Positions 9,418-19,407 of a DNA stretch of 64,000 nucleotides are shown piece by piece. The position numbers were made by a program, and so were the translations under genes. The stretch is taken from positions 496,001 through 560,000 of the forward strand of contig CAWHJN010000001.1 of NCBI GenBank assembly GCA_963829705.1, written 5' to 3'. Under the pieces are notes generated by a model. That model ran no database searches. It saw only the letters and a list, made by a program, of their open reading frames with translations, and was not told where the DNA came from. Every line of letters starts with the position of its first letter. Position 1 is the stretch's first letter. This stretch comes from CAWHJN01 sp963829705. GTDB lineage: Bacteria; Bacteroidota; Rhodothermia; Rhodothermales; BA12.

Positions 9418-10567
9418 CTTCCTCCGTGTTTTCCCCCTCCTCGGCGCGAGCCTCGTCGGGCTGGCGTTTTTCTACGCTGCGCCGCTTGCCCGCTACGCGC
9501 TCGCCTACCGCCGCCTGGTGCGCGCCGCGCCGCCACCACCGCCCGATCCGCTGCCGCGCGTGAGCGTGCTCGTGCCCGCGCGCAACGAAGCCGACCGCAT
9601 CGACGCCTGCGTGATGTCGATCCTGGCGTGCGACTACCCTGCCTACCTGTTCGAGGTCATCGTGATCGACGACTTTTCGAGCGACGACACCGCCGAGCAC
9701 GTCGAGGCTCTCATCGACGACTTCGGCGAGCAGATCCGGCTGGTGCGGCTGGCGCGCGTGCTGCCCTCCGAGGCCGAGAGCCACAAGTGGGAGGCGCTGG
9801 CGTGGGGATTGCAAGCCGCCGCGGGCAGCATCGTCCTCACCACCGATGCCGACTGCACCGTCGCGCCCGGCTGGATCGCGTCGATGGTGCGCGCCTTCGC
9901 GTCGCCCAACGTCGCGCTCGTCGCCGGGCCGGTGCGGATGGCCCCCGCCGCGACACTGCTCGACAAGTTCCAGGCGGCGGAGTTCGCGGGCCTCATCGCC
10001 CTCGGCGCGGGCGCGATGGCCCTCGGGGCGCCCAACATGTGCAACAGTGCCAACCTCGCCTACCGCAAGAAAATCTTCGAGGCCCTCAAACTCGTCGGCA
10101 AAACCGAGCGCCCCCTCCCGCTCGACGACGAGTTGCTGCTGTTCCGCATCGGCCAGCACCCGATGCTCCGGGCCGTTTTCTGCCCTTCTCCCGAGGCCCT
10201 CGTCACGACGCCCCCCGCGCCGTCCTACCGCGCCTTCGTGCTGCAACGGTGGCGGTGGGCGGCCAAAGGGGCGCGCTATCCGGGGACCTGGCTGGGCCTG
10301 TTCGTGCGCTACGTGTACCTGTTTCACCTGCTGTTTCTGGTGGCCGTGGTGGCGGCGGTGTTCATGCCCGCGCTGTGGCCGTACGTCGGCGGCGCGTTCG
10401 GGCTGAAGGTGCTCGCCGAGGCGCTGCTGGTGCTGCCGAGCCTGCGCCGGCACGGCCAGCACCGGCTGGGCGGCTGGTTCCTCCCGTTCCAGTTCATCCA
10501 GTTGCCTCACGTGCTTTTCTTCGGCGCGGCGGGCGCGCTGCGGCGTCCCCCATGGAAAGGGCGGTGA
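9414..10567 (+). CDS. family 2 glycosyltransferase, membrane-bound (start region frameshifted)
   Basis: About 384 residues. An N-terminal membrane segment (LVGLAFFYAAPLARYAL) is followed by a GT-A fold domain. This has VSVLVPARNEADRI, the FEVIVIDDFSSDDT segment, LTTDADCTVAPGWI (the metal-binding D-A-D), and the QRWRWAAKG motif typical of processive GT2 enzymes. Two or three membrane helices lie at the C-terminus. The acceptor is unknown. No ATG lies in frame after the barrel gene; the nearest is 9275, 143 bases inside it. If one C is missing from the C5 run at about 9430-9434, a GTG at 9414 that overlaps the upstream TGA gives a natural start (VTSSVFSPLLGASLVG). That is the start used here and it is inference. 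The deacetylase downstream suggests a polysaccharide or glycolipid pathway. Confidence 0.82.
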
Positions 10568-10718
10568 GGGGTTGGCTTCGCTCGCTGCGGGTTGGTGGTT
10601 CCGCTCCCCGCAGTGCGGGGCAGGCTGCGTTGCGAGCCGTGGGTTCGCTCAATGCGTTCGCTGGTAGTTGGTTAGGTTGCTACCAGGCTCGATAACCAAC
10701 CCAACCCAGCCACCCTCC
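10568..10718. repeat. intergenic stretch with nested palindromes
   Basis: This 151-base gap holds a near-perfect palindrome CCCCGCAGTGCGGGG (10606-10620) and a second inverted repeat, GTTGGTTA (10667-10674) against TAACCAAC (10693-10700). Short direct repeats TTCGCTC and GGTTGG also occur. It looks like a small dispersed palindromic element or a structured spacer. No coding frame is convincing. A related GGTAGTTGG string sits in the pheS-pheT gap. Confidence 0.4.
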
Positions 10719-11366
10719 GTGCTCGACCTTCCCAGCCGCCTCGCCGCCACCATCCTGCCGCGTGTGTGGAGCCGGATTCCTCACGCCGGGCGCACCCTGT
10801 ACCTGACGTTCGACGATGGGCCGTCGGAGGCCACGCGTGGATTGCTCGATGTGCTGGCGCGGTACGGGGCGCAGGCATCGTTCTTCGTGCTGGGCGAGCG
10901 GGTGGATGAGCATACCGACCTGCTGCACCGGATGCGAGCCGAGGGCCACGCCGTCGGCAGCCACGGCTGGGAGCACAGCGACCCGTGGAACACCGCACGC
11001 CCCAACCGCTGGCGGCTGGCCGATGACGCCGTGGCAGACGCGCTGGGCGAAGCGCCCAGATGGATGCGTCCGCCCTACGGCCACCTCACCTATGGCACGT
11101 GGCGGCACGCGCACCTCTACGACCGTCATATCGCGCTGTGGGACGTGATGCCGGGCGATTTTCGTGCTTCGGCCACCCCGCGCACCATCACCGAACGCGT
11201 GCTGAAAAACGTGCGCCCCGGCTCCATCATCGTCCTGCACGACGGCCCCGCAATGCACGGGCGCGCCGAGGCGATGGCCGAAACCCTCGTGCCTGCGCTC
11301 CTCGTCGAAGGCTGGGCGCTTCGGGCGCTCCCCGATCAGCCGGGGTCGCCCGGCGGCAACGGGTAG
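10719..11366 (+). CDS. polysaccharide deacetylase, NodB/CE4 family
   Basis: A 215-residue carbohydrate esterase 4 domain that removes N- or O-acetyl groups from a polysaccharide. Motif 1 is TFDDGPSEAT, where the second Asp binds metal. Motif 2 is GSHGWEHSD, giving the histidine ligands in the H-x3-H pattern. Motif 3 is RPPYGH. The later motifs are DVMPGDF and IIVLHDG. No signal peptide is seen, so it is cytoplasmic or anchored by partners. The start is taken as GTG at 10719, which begins VLDLPSRLAAT; an upstream in-frame codon at 10668 would translate part of the palindromic spacer. The neighbouring glycosyltransferase suggests they act on the same glycan. The 3' end overlaps the convergent lipid kinase by 31 bases. 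Confidence 0.87.
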   Translation: MLDLPSRLAATILPRVWSRIPHAGRTLYLTFDDGPSEATRGLLDVLARYGAQASFFVLGERVDEHTDLLHRMRAEGHAVGSHGWEHSDPWNTARPNRWRLADDAVADALGEAPRWMRPPYGHLTYGTWRHAHLYDRHIALWDVMPGDFRASATPRTITERVLKNVRPGSIIVLHDGPAMHGRAEAMAETLVPALLVEGWALRALPDQPGSPGGNG

Positions 11367-12244
11367 GCAAGGCCCGCAAACGTCGTCAGCGCGTGCGGCA
11401 CGACGCGGAACGTGATGGGCTCCTCGCCCAGCAACTCGCCATCGACGTTGAAATGGAGGCCCGGCGTCGACCGGATGCTCACCGACTGGACGCGGTAGTG
11501 GTCGATCAAGCGACTGCCCATGTGCTGCCCCGCCGCGAAGCGCGACGCCAGCGCGGCCATCTCCACCGCCGACCCCGCGCGGATCACGACGACGTCGAGC
11601 AGCCCGTCGTCCAGAAAAGCCGACGGCGCAACCGACTTGCCGCCCGCGACCGTCCGCCCGTTGGCAACGAACAGGTTGTAGGCCGAGACGCGCATCTCCT
11701 CGTCGTCGAGCGTCAGGTACGTCTCATAGGCTTCGAGATCCGGCAGCGCCTTCACCGCGCCCAGCAGGTACGCCAGCGGCCCCCACTGCTTCTTGAACTC
11801 CTGCGTCAACACCTCGCCCACCGTGCCGCTGAAGCCGCCCGCCGCCGCGTTGACCCCATAGCGCACATCACCGCCCTGCTCGACGGTGAACACGTCGAGG
11901 GGCACTTCGCGCCCGGCAAAGAGCGTTTCGAGCGCTTCATCGGGGTCTTCGAGCAGCGCCAGCGTGCGCGCCAGGTCGTTGCCCGTTCCGAAGGGCAGGA
12001 TGCCGAGGCGCGGGCGCTTTTCGAGCGTCATGAGGCCGTTGATGACCTCGTTCACCGTCCCGTCTCCACCAACGGCCACGACAGGGTCGAAGCCTTCGCG
12101 GGCGGCTCTGATCGCCAGCTTTTTGCCGTCGCCTTCCTCCTCCGTTTGCCAGCACGTCCCCCCCGCCCGCTCGAAGCGCGGCAGGATGGCCTGAAATTTC
12201 TCGAACGAACCGCTATTGGGGTTGACGATGGAACAGGGCTTCAT
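11336..12244 (-). CDS. diacylglycerol kinase family lipid kinase (YegS/BmrU type)
   Basis: A 302-residue protein of the DAGK catalytic family. It opens with IVNPNSGSFEKF, then the nucleotide-binding GGDGTVNEV (residues 59-67), LPFGTGNDLARTL, and the C-terminal sandwich ending with LHFNVDGELLGEEP, where the DGE motif is the second family mark. Members phosphorylate diacylglycerol, ceramide or other lipids; the substrate here cannot be read. The ATG at 12244 overlaps the stop of the carbonic anhydrase-like gene as ATGA, so the two are likely translationally coupled. Confidence 0.88.
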   Translation of the reverse strand: MKPCSIVNPNSGSFEKFQAILPRFERAGGTCWQTEEEGDGKKLAIRAAREGFDPVVAVGGDGTVNEVINGLMTLEKRPRLGILPFGTGNDLARTLALLEDPDEALETLFAGREVPLDVFTVEQGGDVRYGVNAAAGGFSGTVGEVLTQEFKKQWGPLAYLLGAVKALPDLEAYETYLTLDDEEMRVSAYNLFVANGRTVAGGKSVAPSAFLDDGLLDVVVIRAGSAVEMAALASRFAAGQHMGSRLIDHYRVQSVSIRSTPGLHFNVDGELLGEEPITFRVVPHALTTFAGLAYPLPPGDPG

Positions 12245-12807
12245 GCGGGCGGCTGGCGGGGTGCGGAACGGTCGTAGAACGGATTGCCGGGAGGCGTCTC
12301 GCGGCCCATGAAGACGCGGCTGTAGCGGACGTAGCCGCGCGCGTTGGCGTGGATGCCTTCGACTTCTTCGTCCGTCAACGTACGCACCACCCGGGCCGGA
12401 CTGCCCACCACGAGCGAGCGCGGGGGAATTTTTGTCCGCCCCGTCACGAGCGCCCGCGCGCCAATCAGGCAATCCTCGCCGATGTCGCAGTGATCGAGCA
12501 GCGTTGCGCCCATGCCGATGAGCGCGCGTCCGCGAATCGTGCAGCCGTGGACGATGGCCCCGTGCCCGATAGTCACGTCGTCGCCGATCCACGTCGGAGC
12601 CGTACCGTTGGTCACGTGGACGATGGCCCCATCCTGCACGTTCGAACGGTCGCCCACGTGAATCCAGTGTACATCCCCCCGAATGACGGCCCCAAACCAC
12701 ACGCTGGCCTCTTTGCCCAGCGTCACATCCCCGATGACGGTCGCGTTGTCGGCGATGAAGACGGAGTCGTCGAACTGGGGATGGATGCCGAGAAAGGGAG
12801 CGATCAT
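12241..12807 (-). CDS. gamma-class carbonic anhydrase-like hexapeptide protein
   Basis: A 188-residue left-handed beta-helix protein with hexapeptide repeats through about residue 150. The three zinc-ligand histidines of gamma carbonic anhydrases are present in the usual spacing (H64 in AIVHVTNG, H82 and H87 in GHGAIVHGC). Relatives include YrdA, PaaY and CamH, and not all are active anhydrases, so the reaction is not certain. The conserved GSPARVVR turn ends the helix. It sits between mutS (69 bases upstream) and the lipid kinase (overlap), all on the minus strand. Confidence 0.87.
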   Translation of the reverse strand: MIAPFLGIHPQFDDSVFIADNATVIGDVTLGKEASVWFGAVIRGDVHWIHVGDRSNVQDGAIVHVTNGTAPTWIGDDVTIGHGAIVHGCTIRGRALIGMGATLLDHCDIGEDCLIGARALVTGRTKIPPRSLVVGSPARVVRTLTDEEVEGIHANARGYVRYSRVFMGRETPPGNPFYDRSAPRQPPA

Positions 12808-12875
12808 GTCGAGAAATACGGTTATGGTGGTAGAGGCGCGGCTCGTCCCTACGGGGATATTGGTTGGAACGGTGC

Positions 12876-15560
12876 TCACCCTTTCAGCAGCGCCTTCAAC
12901 TCTGCCAGCTTCATCAGCGCCTCGATGGGCGTGAGGCGGTTGGGATCGACAGTTTCGAGCGCGTCGCGCAGGGCTTCGAGCACGGGATCGGGCGCGGCGG
13001 GCGTGAACAGCGTCATCTGCACGTCGGGGATGCTTTCGGGCTGAGCGGCGCGGCGCGCGCGCGGGGCAGGCGCGCCGTCGCCGGTGGGCTGCGGGTTGGC
13101 GCTCGGCGCGTCGCCCACGGCCACGTGCTGCGCTTCGAGGTGCGCCAGGATCTCGCGCGCGCGCCGGATGATCTCTTCGGGCAAGCCAGCCATGCGCGCC
13201 ACCTCGATGCCGTACGAGTGATCCGCGCCGCCGGGGACGAGCTTGCGGAGGAAGATCACCTTGCCGTCGTGCTCGTGAACCTGCACGCGGGCGCTGGCGA
13301 GGCGCGGCAGCCGCTCGGCGAGTTCGTTGAGTTCGTGGTAGTGCGTCGCAAACAGCGTCCGCGCCCGGAGGTGCGGCTCGGCGTGCAGGTGCTCCACGAG
13401 CGCCCACGCGATCGAGAGCCCGTCGAACGTCGAGGTGCCGCGCCCGACCTCGTCCAGCAAAATCAGCGAGCGTGGCGTGGCGTTGTTCAGGATGTTGGCC
13501 GCCTCGTTCATCTCGACGAGAAACGTGCTCTCGCCCGCCGCCAGGTTGTCGCTCGCGCCCACGCGCGTGTAAATCCGATCCGCGACGCCCACGTGAGCGT
13601 GCTCGGCGGGCACGAACGAGCCGACCTGCGCGAGCAGCACGATGAGGCCCGTCTGCCTGAGCACGACGCTCTTGCCCGCCATGTTCGGCCCGGTGATGAG
13701 CAGAATCTGCGTGTCGTCGGGGTCGAGGCGGACGGAGTTGGGAATGAACGGCTCGCCCGGCGGCAACGTCCGTTCGACGACCGGGTGGCGGCCCTCGCGG
13801 ATGTCGAGGGCGTAGCTGTCGTCCACGACGGGGCGCGTGTAGCTGTTGCGGACGGCGACCTCGGCGAGCGACACGAAGCAGTCGAGCATCGCCAGCAGGT
13901 TGGCGTTCTGGCCGAAGGCTGCCGCGTCCTCCGCCAGCGCCATCCGCAGGCTGTTGAACAGTTCGGCTTCGAGCGCGCCGATGCGCTCTTCGGCACTCAG
14001 CACCTTCTCCTCGTACTCCTTCAGCGCGGGCGTGATGTAGCGCTCGGCGTTGACGAGCGTCTGCTTGCGGATGTAATCGTCCGGGACTTTGCCCTTGTGT
14101 GCGTTGGTGATTTCGAGGTAGTAGCCGAAGACTTTGTTGAAGCCGACCTTCAGGCTCGAAATGCCCGTCCGTTCGATCTCCGACTTCTGCATACGGGCGA
14201 TCCAGTCTTTGCCGCTGCGGGCGAGCACGCGTAGCTCGTCGAGTTCGTCGGAATACCCGTCGCGGATGACGCCGCCGAGGGCCAGCGTCGCGGGCGGCTC
14301 GTCCACGAGTGCCCGGCCGATGCGCTCGGCGCTGTCGAGGCACAGCGTCAGCCCGGTGCCGACCTTCTGGAGCGTGTCGGATTGGGCGCTTTCGAGGAGC
14401 GTTTTGACGGCGGGGATCTGCGCGAGGGTGAGCTTCAGCGTGTGGAGGTCGCGCGGCGCGGCGCGGCCCGTCGAGATGCGGGCGGCGAGGCGTTCGAGGT
14501 CGCCGACGGCCTGGAGTTCGTCGCGCAGCGCCTCGCGCAAACGCCGGTCGTCCACGAGCGCGGCGACGGCTTCGAGGCGTTTCTCGATCTGATCGACGCG
14601 GCAGAGCGGGCGCACGAGCCATTTTCGCAGCAGCCGTGCGCCCATCGGCGTCTTCGTGAGGTCGAGGATGCCGACGAGCGTGCCTTCCTCACCCGACTGC
14701 ATCGAGGCGACGAGTTCGAGGTTGCGCTTGGTCTGCGGGTCGAGGGCCATGTAGTCCTCGCTCGCGTAGCGCTGCAAACGCCGCACCTGCGGAAGCTGCC
14801 CGCGCTGCGTCTCGCTGACGTAGTAGAGCGCCGCGCCCGCCGCTTTGAGGCCGAGCTTCATCTCGTCGGTGCCGAAGCCTTTGAGCGAGTGCGTTTTGAA
14901 ATGCCGCAAGAGCGTTTCGTAGGCGAAATCGAACGTGTAGCACCAGTCCTCCTGCGGCGTGACGGTGCAGGCGGGCAGCTTGAGCGAATGGAGCCACTCG
15001 CGCTGTTTTTTGTCGATGAGCAGTTCTGCCGGGCCGATGGTCATCAGCGTTTCCGCCAGCCGCGCCTCGGGCACCTCGGCGACGTAGAATTCGCCCGTCG
15101 AGGCGTCGAGAAAGCCGATGCCGACTTTGCCCGCTTCGGCGCGGTCGGTGCCCCGGCGCACGGCCACGACGTACGTGGAGCGGCGCGGGTCGAGCATCCC
15201 GTCGTGGAGCAACACGCCTGGCGTGACGACCTCGACGACATCGCGCTTGACGATTTTGCGGGCGAACTTGGGGTCTTCGAGCTGCTCGCAGATGGCGACG
15301 CGCAGGCCCGCGCGGACGAGCTTCGGGAGGTGACTGTCGAGCGCGTGGTGCGGAAAGCCCGCCAGCGGCACGTCCGACGCGCCGCCGTTGGAGCGCTTGG
15401 TGAGCGTGATGCCGAGCACGCTGCTGACGGTGAGGGCGTCGTCGTCGAACGTCTCGTAGAAATCGCCCATCCGAAACAGCAGGATCGCGCCGGGATGCCG
15501 CGCCTTGATCTTGCTGTACTGCCGCATCAGCGGCGTCTCGGAGGCTTCTTTTTTCGCCAT
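12876..15560 (-). CDS. mutS: DNA mismatch repair protein MutS
   Basis: 894 residues, the usual length. MutS binds mismatches and recruits MutL with ATP. Domain I begins PLMRQYSKIKARHPGAILLF and has the mismatch-reading GDFYETF (Phe and Glu intact). The connector and lever follow. The ATPase domain has Walker A GPNMAGKSVVLRQ, the LVEMNEAANIL segment, Walker B LILLDEVGRGTST, and ATHYHEL. The C-terminal tail (ALMKLAELKALLKG) is typical. The ATG at 15560 (MAKKEAS) is followed directly by domain I. The frame runs open well upstream, but that part has no family similarity. MutL is not in the window. Confidence 0.97.
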   Translation of the reverse strand: MAKKEASETPLMRQYSKIKARHPGAILLFRMGDFYETFDDDALTVSSVLGITLTKRSNGGASDVPLAGFPHHALDSHLPKLVRAGLRVAICEQLEDPKFARKIVKRDVVEVVTPGVLLHDGMLDPRRSTYVVAVRRGTDRAEAGKVGIGFLDASTGEFYVAEVPEARLAETLMTIGPAELLIDKKQREWLHSLKLPACTVTPQEDWCYTFDFAYETLLRHFKTHSLKGFGTDEMKLGLKAAGAALYYVSETQRGQLPQVRRLQRYASEDYMALDPQTKRNLELVASMQSGEEGTLVGILDLTKTPMGARLLRKWLVRPLCRVDQIEKRLEAVAALVDDRRLREALRDELQAVGDLERLAARISTGRAAPRDLHTLKLTLAQIPAVKTLLESAQSDTLQKVGTGLTLCLDSAERIGRALVDEPPATLALGGVIRDGYSDELDELRVLARSGKDWIARMQKSEIERTGISSLKVGFNKVFGYYLEITNAHKGKVPDDYIRKQTLVNAERYITPALKEYEEKVLSAEERIGALEAELFNSLRMALAEDAAAFGQNANLLAMLDCFVSLAEVAVRNSYTRPVVDDSYALDIREGRHPVVERTLPPGEPFIPNSVRLDPDDTQILLITGPNMAGKSVVLRQTGLIVLLAQVGSFVPAEHAHVGVADRIYTRVGASDNLAAGESTFLVEMNEAANILNNATPRSLILLDEVGRGTSTFDGLSIAWALVEHLHAEPHLRARTLFATHYHELNELAERLPRLASARVQVHEHDGKVIFLRKLVPGGADHSYGIEVARMAGLPEEIIRRAREILAHLEAQHVAVGDAPSANPQPTGDGAPAPRARRAAQPESIPDVQMTLFTPAAPDPVLEALRDALETVDPNRLTPIEALMKLAELKALLKG

Positions 15561-15757
15561 GCCAGGGGTGTTTCCGTCGGGTCTGCGGGGAGCGCCGGTC
15601 AACGCGACGCCGGGCGATCCGTTCGGCGGTTTTCGCCCCGGCACTAGCTCCTTCAAATCCCGAATCCCGTGACCGGTAGGAACGTGCCGCGGCGCGTCCC
15701 TCCATCTAATATCCGCCCATCCCCTGCTTCCGCCTTCCGCGTCTCCACTTCCGACCT

Positions 15758-18102
15758 TCAAAAAATGCGTGCCGGGGCGATGCCGACGGTGACGGCAGGC
15801 TCGTCGAGGCGCGCGGTCACGTCGAGGCGAAAGTAGGTGAACAGGCCGCTCAGGCCGAGGCCGATTTCGTGGTGACCGCTCGACGGCGTGGGCCGTGCCC
15901 AGCGCGTCGGCGTCGCTGCGCCCCACGTGCGCGCGTGGCCGCCGTGGACGAGCACGCTCAGGTTTTTGCGCGTGGCCCAGTCCCACCCCACCGCCTCGAA
16001 GGGCAGCGTGCGGAAGTTGTGCTCCCAGTGCAGCGCGGCGTGCGACGGCGCGAGGTACGGGATGGGCTGGAGCGTGCGGAGTGTGCCGAAGGGCGTCGAG
16101 AAGCGCTGCGCGGCGTCAATGTGGCTATAGTAGACGGCGGGCACGTCGCCCCAGCCGTACTGCCCGGTGACGCGGACTTCGAGGCGCGCGGGCAGAAAGC
16201 GGCGGCGCGCGAACGTGGGGATGCTCCAGTCGAGCGAGCCGTAGACGCGCCCGAACGCCACCGTCGAGCCGAGCGCCTCGGACGCCTGCTCGACGGCCAG
16301 CGCGGCACGCTGGAGCGGGATGAACCCCAGCCCTTCCGGCGCTCCCCCGTAGCCGACCTCCGCCGTCACCCGCCGCAGCGTGCCCGTGGAAGGTCCGGGT
16401 TGGCGCGCGGATCGCGGTAGCCCTGCGCGGTGAGGATCTCGCGGACGGCCTCGACGCCCCGGTGGCGCTCGTCGGCACCCGAAAGCGTGAACGCCCAGTC
16501 GCTGCGGCGCGGCGCGTAGCCGAGCGTCACGCGCACGCGCTCGCGGTCGGTATAGTCGAAGTAATCGCCCCGGTGGAGAAGTACGTCGAGGCTGTTGAAC
16601 AGCGGCGTCTGTACGTCGGAGCGGTAGCGTGGCGCGACGCCGCGGTCGTAGCCCGCTTCCACAAAGCCGGGGCCACGGCCCAGCCGCGCGAGCACGGCGT
16701 AGCGCAGCGTTTCCAGTCCGGTTTCGTAGCCCGCCTCCACGCGCAGGCTGCCCACGCGCCGCACGCGCACCGTCGCCGTGCCGCCCGCGTGCAGCGCCTC
16801 GACGCGGTTGTACCACACAGCCGGACCGAAATCGAACGACACCCGTTTGCCTCCCTCGTCTGGCCCCACCTGCACAAAGCGCGCTGCCAGCCCGGTGGGC
16901 TTGAAGGCTTTGTCGAGCGTCTGCGTGCTGTCGATCCCGGCGAGCGCGGATTGCTCCTCCGACGCCAGCGGCACGCGCACGCCCGAGATGTCCAGCAGCG
17001 AATCGGCGCGGACGGCGGCGCTGTCCACGTACGTGAGCACGTCGCGGCGAGCGTAGAGCGAATCCGGCACGGGCGCGTTGACGGCGTAGTCGCTCAGGCG
17101 CGACACCTGCTGCATGGTGATCTCGGGCAGTTCGAGAATGCCCGGCATCCGGATTTTGAGCACGCTCTCGGCGCGGAAATCGATGGGCAGAAAGGCATCC
17201 GTGCCGAACGAGTAGAACTGCTGCGCGAAGCGCACGTCGTAGCGCTCGAACGGCATCGGGAAGCGAAACACCGGCCCTGGCTCCAGCTCGGCATCGAGCA
17301 GCGCGAACACCTCGCCCAGCACCGACACGCGCCCCACGAAGGCCACGGCCTGCTCTTTCCTGGGCGCCACGTCGATGTCATACACCGTTTTGCCGTCGAG
17401 CGTGCGGGTGCCGCGCAGCGTGAAGCGGTACACATCGAGCGCGTCGGGATGCGTGACGCCGACGAAGTCGAAACCCGCGATCTCGATGTCGTCGTCGTAG
17501 AGATTCCGCACGAGCGCGGCGGCAGGCACGGCTTCGTCGAGTTCGCTGTTGGCCGATTTCCGCCGCCCGCGCACGATCTCGCGGAAGCCGCCTTCTTTCT
17601 TCCAGAACACGTCCGTCAGCGTCTCCTCGACCTGCACGATGCCCGTGTCGTTGCGGACGACGAGACGCGTGTAGCCTTCGGCGCGGTAGGTATCGAGGTC
17701 GGCACGCCACGTTTTCTTGTTCTCGATCACCCGGCGCATGATACCCACGGCGGGGTTGTCGGTGCTGACGACGAGTTCGGCCATTTCGAGCGCTGCCGGC
17801 TGGAGGCGAACGGTGTAGACGTCCTGCCCCGCCACCACGTCGAACGTGAGGGCGTCGTAGCCCAGATACCGCACCAGCACGCGGGCGGGCAGCGCGTCGA
17901 GGCGGAGGGCGAACGCGCCGTCGTCGTTGGTGATGGTGCCGCGCTGCGTGCCCTCAACGAGCAGGCTCGCCGCCACCAGCCCCTCGCCCGTCTGCGCGTC
18001 GAGCACGCGGCCCCGGATGGAGATGGACTGGGCGCGCGCGCCATCGGCACGCATCAGCACCAGCGCCGAAAAAAGCATCAGCGCGCCAAAAGCGTGTCGC
18101 AT
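15758..18102 (-). CDS. DUF5686/carboxypeptidase-regulatory-like outer-membrane protein (frameshifted)
   Basis: About 781 residues after correction. A signal peptide (MRHAFGALMLFSALVL, cut after GARAQ) is followed by a CarboxypepD_reg-like Ig domain (about 27-105, with SIRGRVLDAQTGEGLVAAS and VRYLGYD). The long rest matches the DUF5686 family of Bacteroidota, a TonB-barrel-like protein of unknown role. Family marks include MRRVIENKK near residue 125 and many C-terminal beta strands ending APARIF. The frame changes near 16390-16396. The coding strand reads CCGGACCTTCCACG, and one more C (GACCCTTCC) would join NPD to PSTGTLRRV. Both parts are otherwise uninterrupted, so an assembly deletion is likely. 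It stands alone between mutS and the patatin gene. Confidence 0.8.
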
Positions 18103-18203
18103 AAACGATTGCAGGGTGAGGTCGGGGTGCGGGCGGGGCGCGCAAAGCCTGTGCCGCCGCCGCACCTGACGCAGCACCCCGGCGCGGGTTACGCCGCGCG
18201 GGA

Positions 18204-19367
18204 TCAGGCGGCGAAAAACGCCTCCATGCGGGCGTGGTCGCGGCGGGCGTCCTCGTAGCCGAGTTCGATGAGCTGACCGGTGTAGCCGCTGTCGAACAGG
18301 ATCATGCTCAGCCAGTCCGGGCTGGCGTCGGTGCCGTCGTTGACGCCGCGCACGAGGAAACGCAGCGCGCCTTCGAGCTGGATCTTGTAGTCCCGCGCCA
18401 TCGCGCCGATGTCACGCGAGGGGCGCATGGCGAGCAGCCGGATGGGCTTCATGCCGCCACGCCGCCACACGGGCAGCTTTTCGAGCAGCGTGTTGAACCG
18501 GGCAAAGCGGTCGAGATCCTGGTCGAGCACGTCGAGAAAGACGGCGTTCATGAGCACGCCCATGATCTGGCCGACGGACGGATAGCCCGTCACGATGGGC
18601 ACGTCGGCTTCGCGGCGACTCCTGTCGTAGCGCGTCGAGATGGCGAGCACGCGCGTGGCGCCCAGGTGGATGGCAGGCGAGAGCGGCGCGGCCTGCCGGA
18701 TGCCGCCGTCGCCGTGCCATGCCCCGTCGAGCGCGACAGCCGGGAAGAAGAAGGGCAGCGCCGTGGACGCCATGATGTGCTGCACGGTGAGCGCACACGC
18801 GATGCCGACGCGGTTGGGCCGCTGCCATTTTTCGATCTCGCGCCCCTGCACCCAGGTCACGTTCTGTCCGGTGCCGTAGTTGGTGGTGGCGATGGCGAGG
18901 GCGCGCAACCGCCCGGCGTCGAGGTTTTTCGCCACGCCCGTGAGCACGCCCTCGGGCGCGCCGAACTGCTCGCGCAGGAACGCATCGAGCCGGTCGGTTT
19001 CCACGAGCGCCCGCAGCGGCTCTTCGACGGTGAAGCCCGCCGTCATGCGGACGAGCGCGCGGGCGAGGTGCCGCCCGCTGTGGGCCTCGTACACCCGCTC
19101 AGCATCGATGCTGCACCACACATCGCACAGCTTTTCGACCGCCGCGCCCAGCGTGCCCTGGAAATTGCCCAGGTGGGCGGCGTTGATGGCCCCCGCCGAC
19201 GTGCCGCTGAGGATGTCGAACTGCACGTCGGGGAAGACTTCCGCCACGTAGCGCAGCACGCCCGCCTGGTAGCTCGACCTCGCCCCGCCGCCGCTGAGGA
19301 CGAGGGCCGTGACATGGGGCGCGGGCGGTACGAGCGCGTCGAGGAGGCGGCGCACGGGTTGGATCAT
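18204..19367 (-). CDS. patatin-like phospholipase
   Basis: A 387-residue serine lipid hydrolase of the patatin family. It has the oxyanion loop SGGGARSSYQAG (residues 25-36), the nucleophile motif GTSAG with Ser57, and the second dyad member in HGDGGI. No signal peptide or barrel is seen, so it is probably a cytoplasmic enzyme acting on phospholipids or acyl esters. The start is taken as the ATG at 19367 (MIQPVRRLLDALVP). A longer frame from 19409 exists but would overlap the divergent DprA-like gene. Only 40 bases separate the two start codons, so both promoters must lie in or near this gap. Confidence 0.88.
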   Translation of the reverse strand: MIQPVRRLLDALVPPAPHVTALVLSGGGARSSYQAGVLRYVAEVFPDVQFDILSGTSAGAINAAHLGNFQGTLGAAVEKLCDVWCSIDAERVYEAHSGRHLARALVRMTAGFTVEEPLRALVETDRLDAFLREQFGAPEGVLTGVAKNLDAGRLRALAIATTNYGTGQNVTWVQGREIEKWQRPNRVGIACALTVQHIMASTALPFFFPAVALDGAWHGDGGIRQAAPLSPAIHLGATRVLAISTRYDRSRREADVPIVTGYPSVGQIMGVLMNAVFLDVLDQDLDRFARFNTLLEKLPVWRRGGMKPIRLLAMRPSRDIGAMARDYKIQLEGALRFLVRGVNDGTDASPDWLSMILFDSGYTGQLIELGYEDARRDHARMEAFFAA

Positions 19368-19407
19368 CGGGCATCGACTGGCATTGTCGCCGAAAAGTAC
19401 GCACGCC

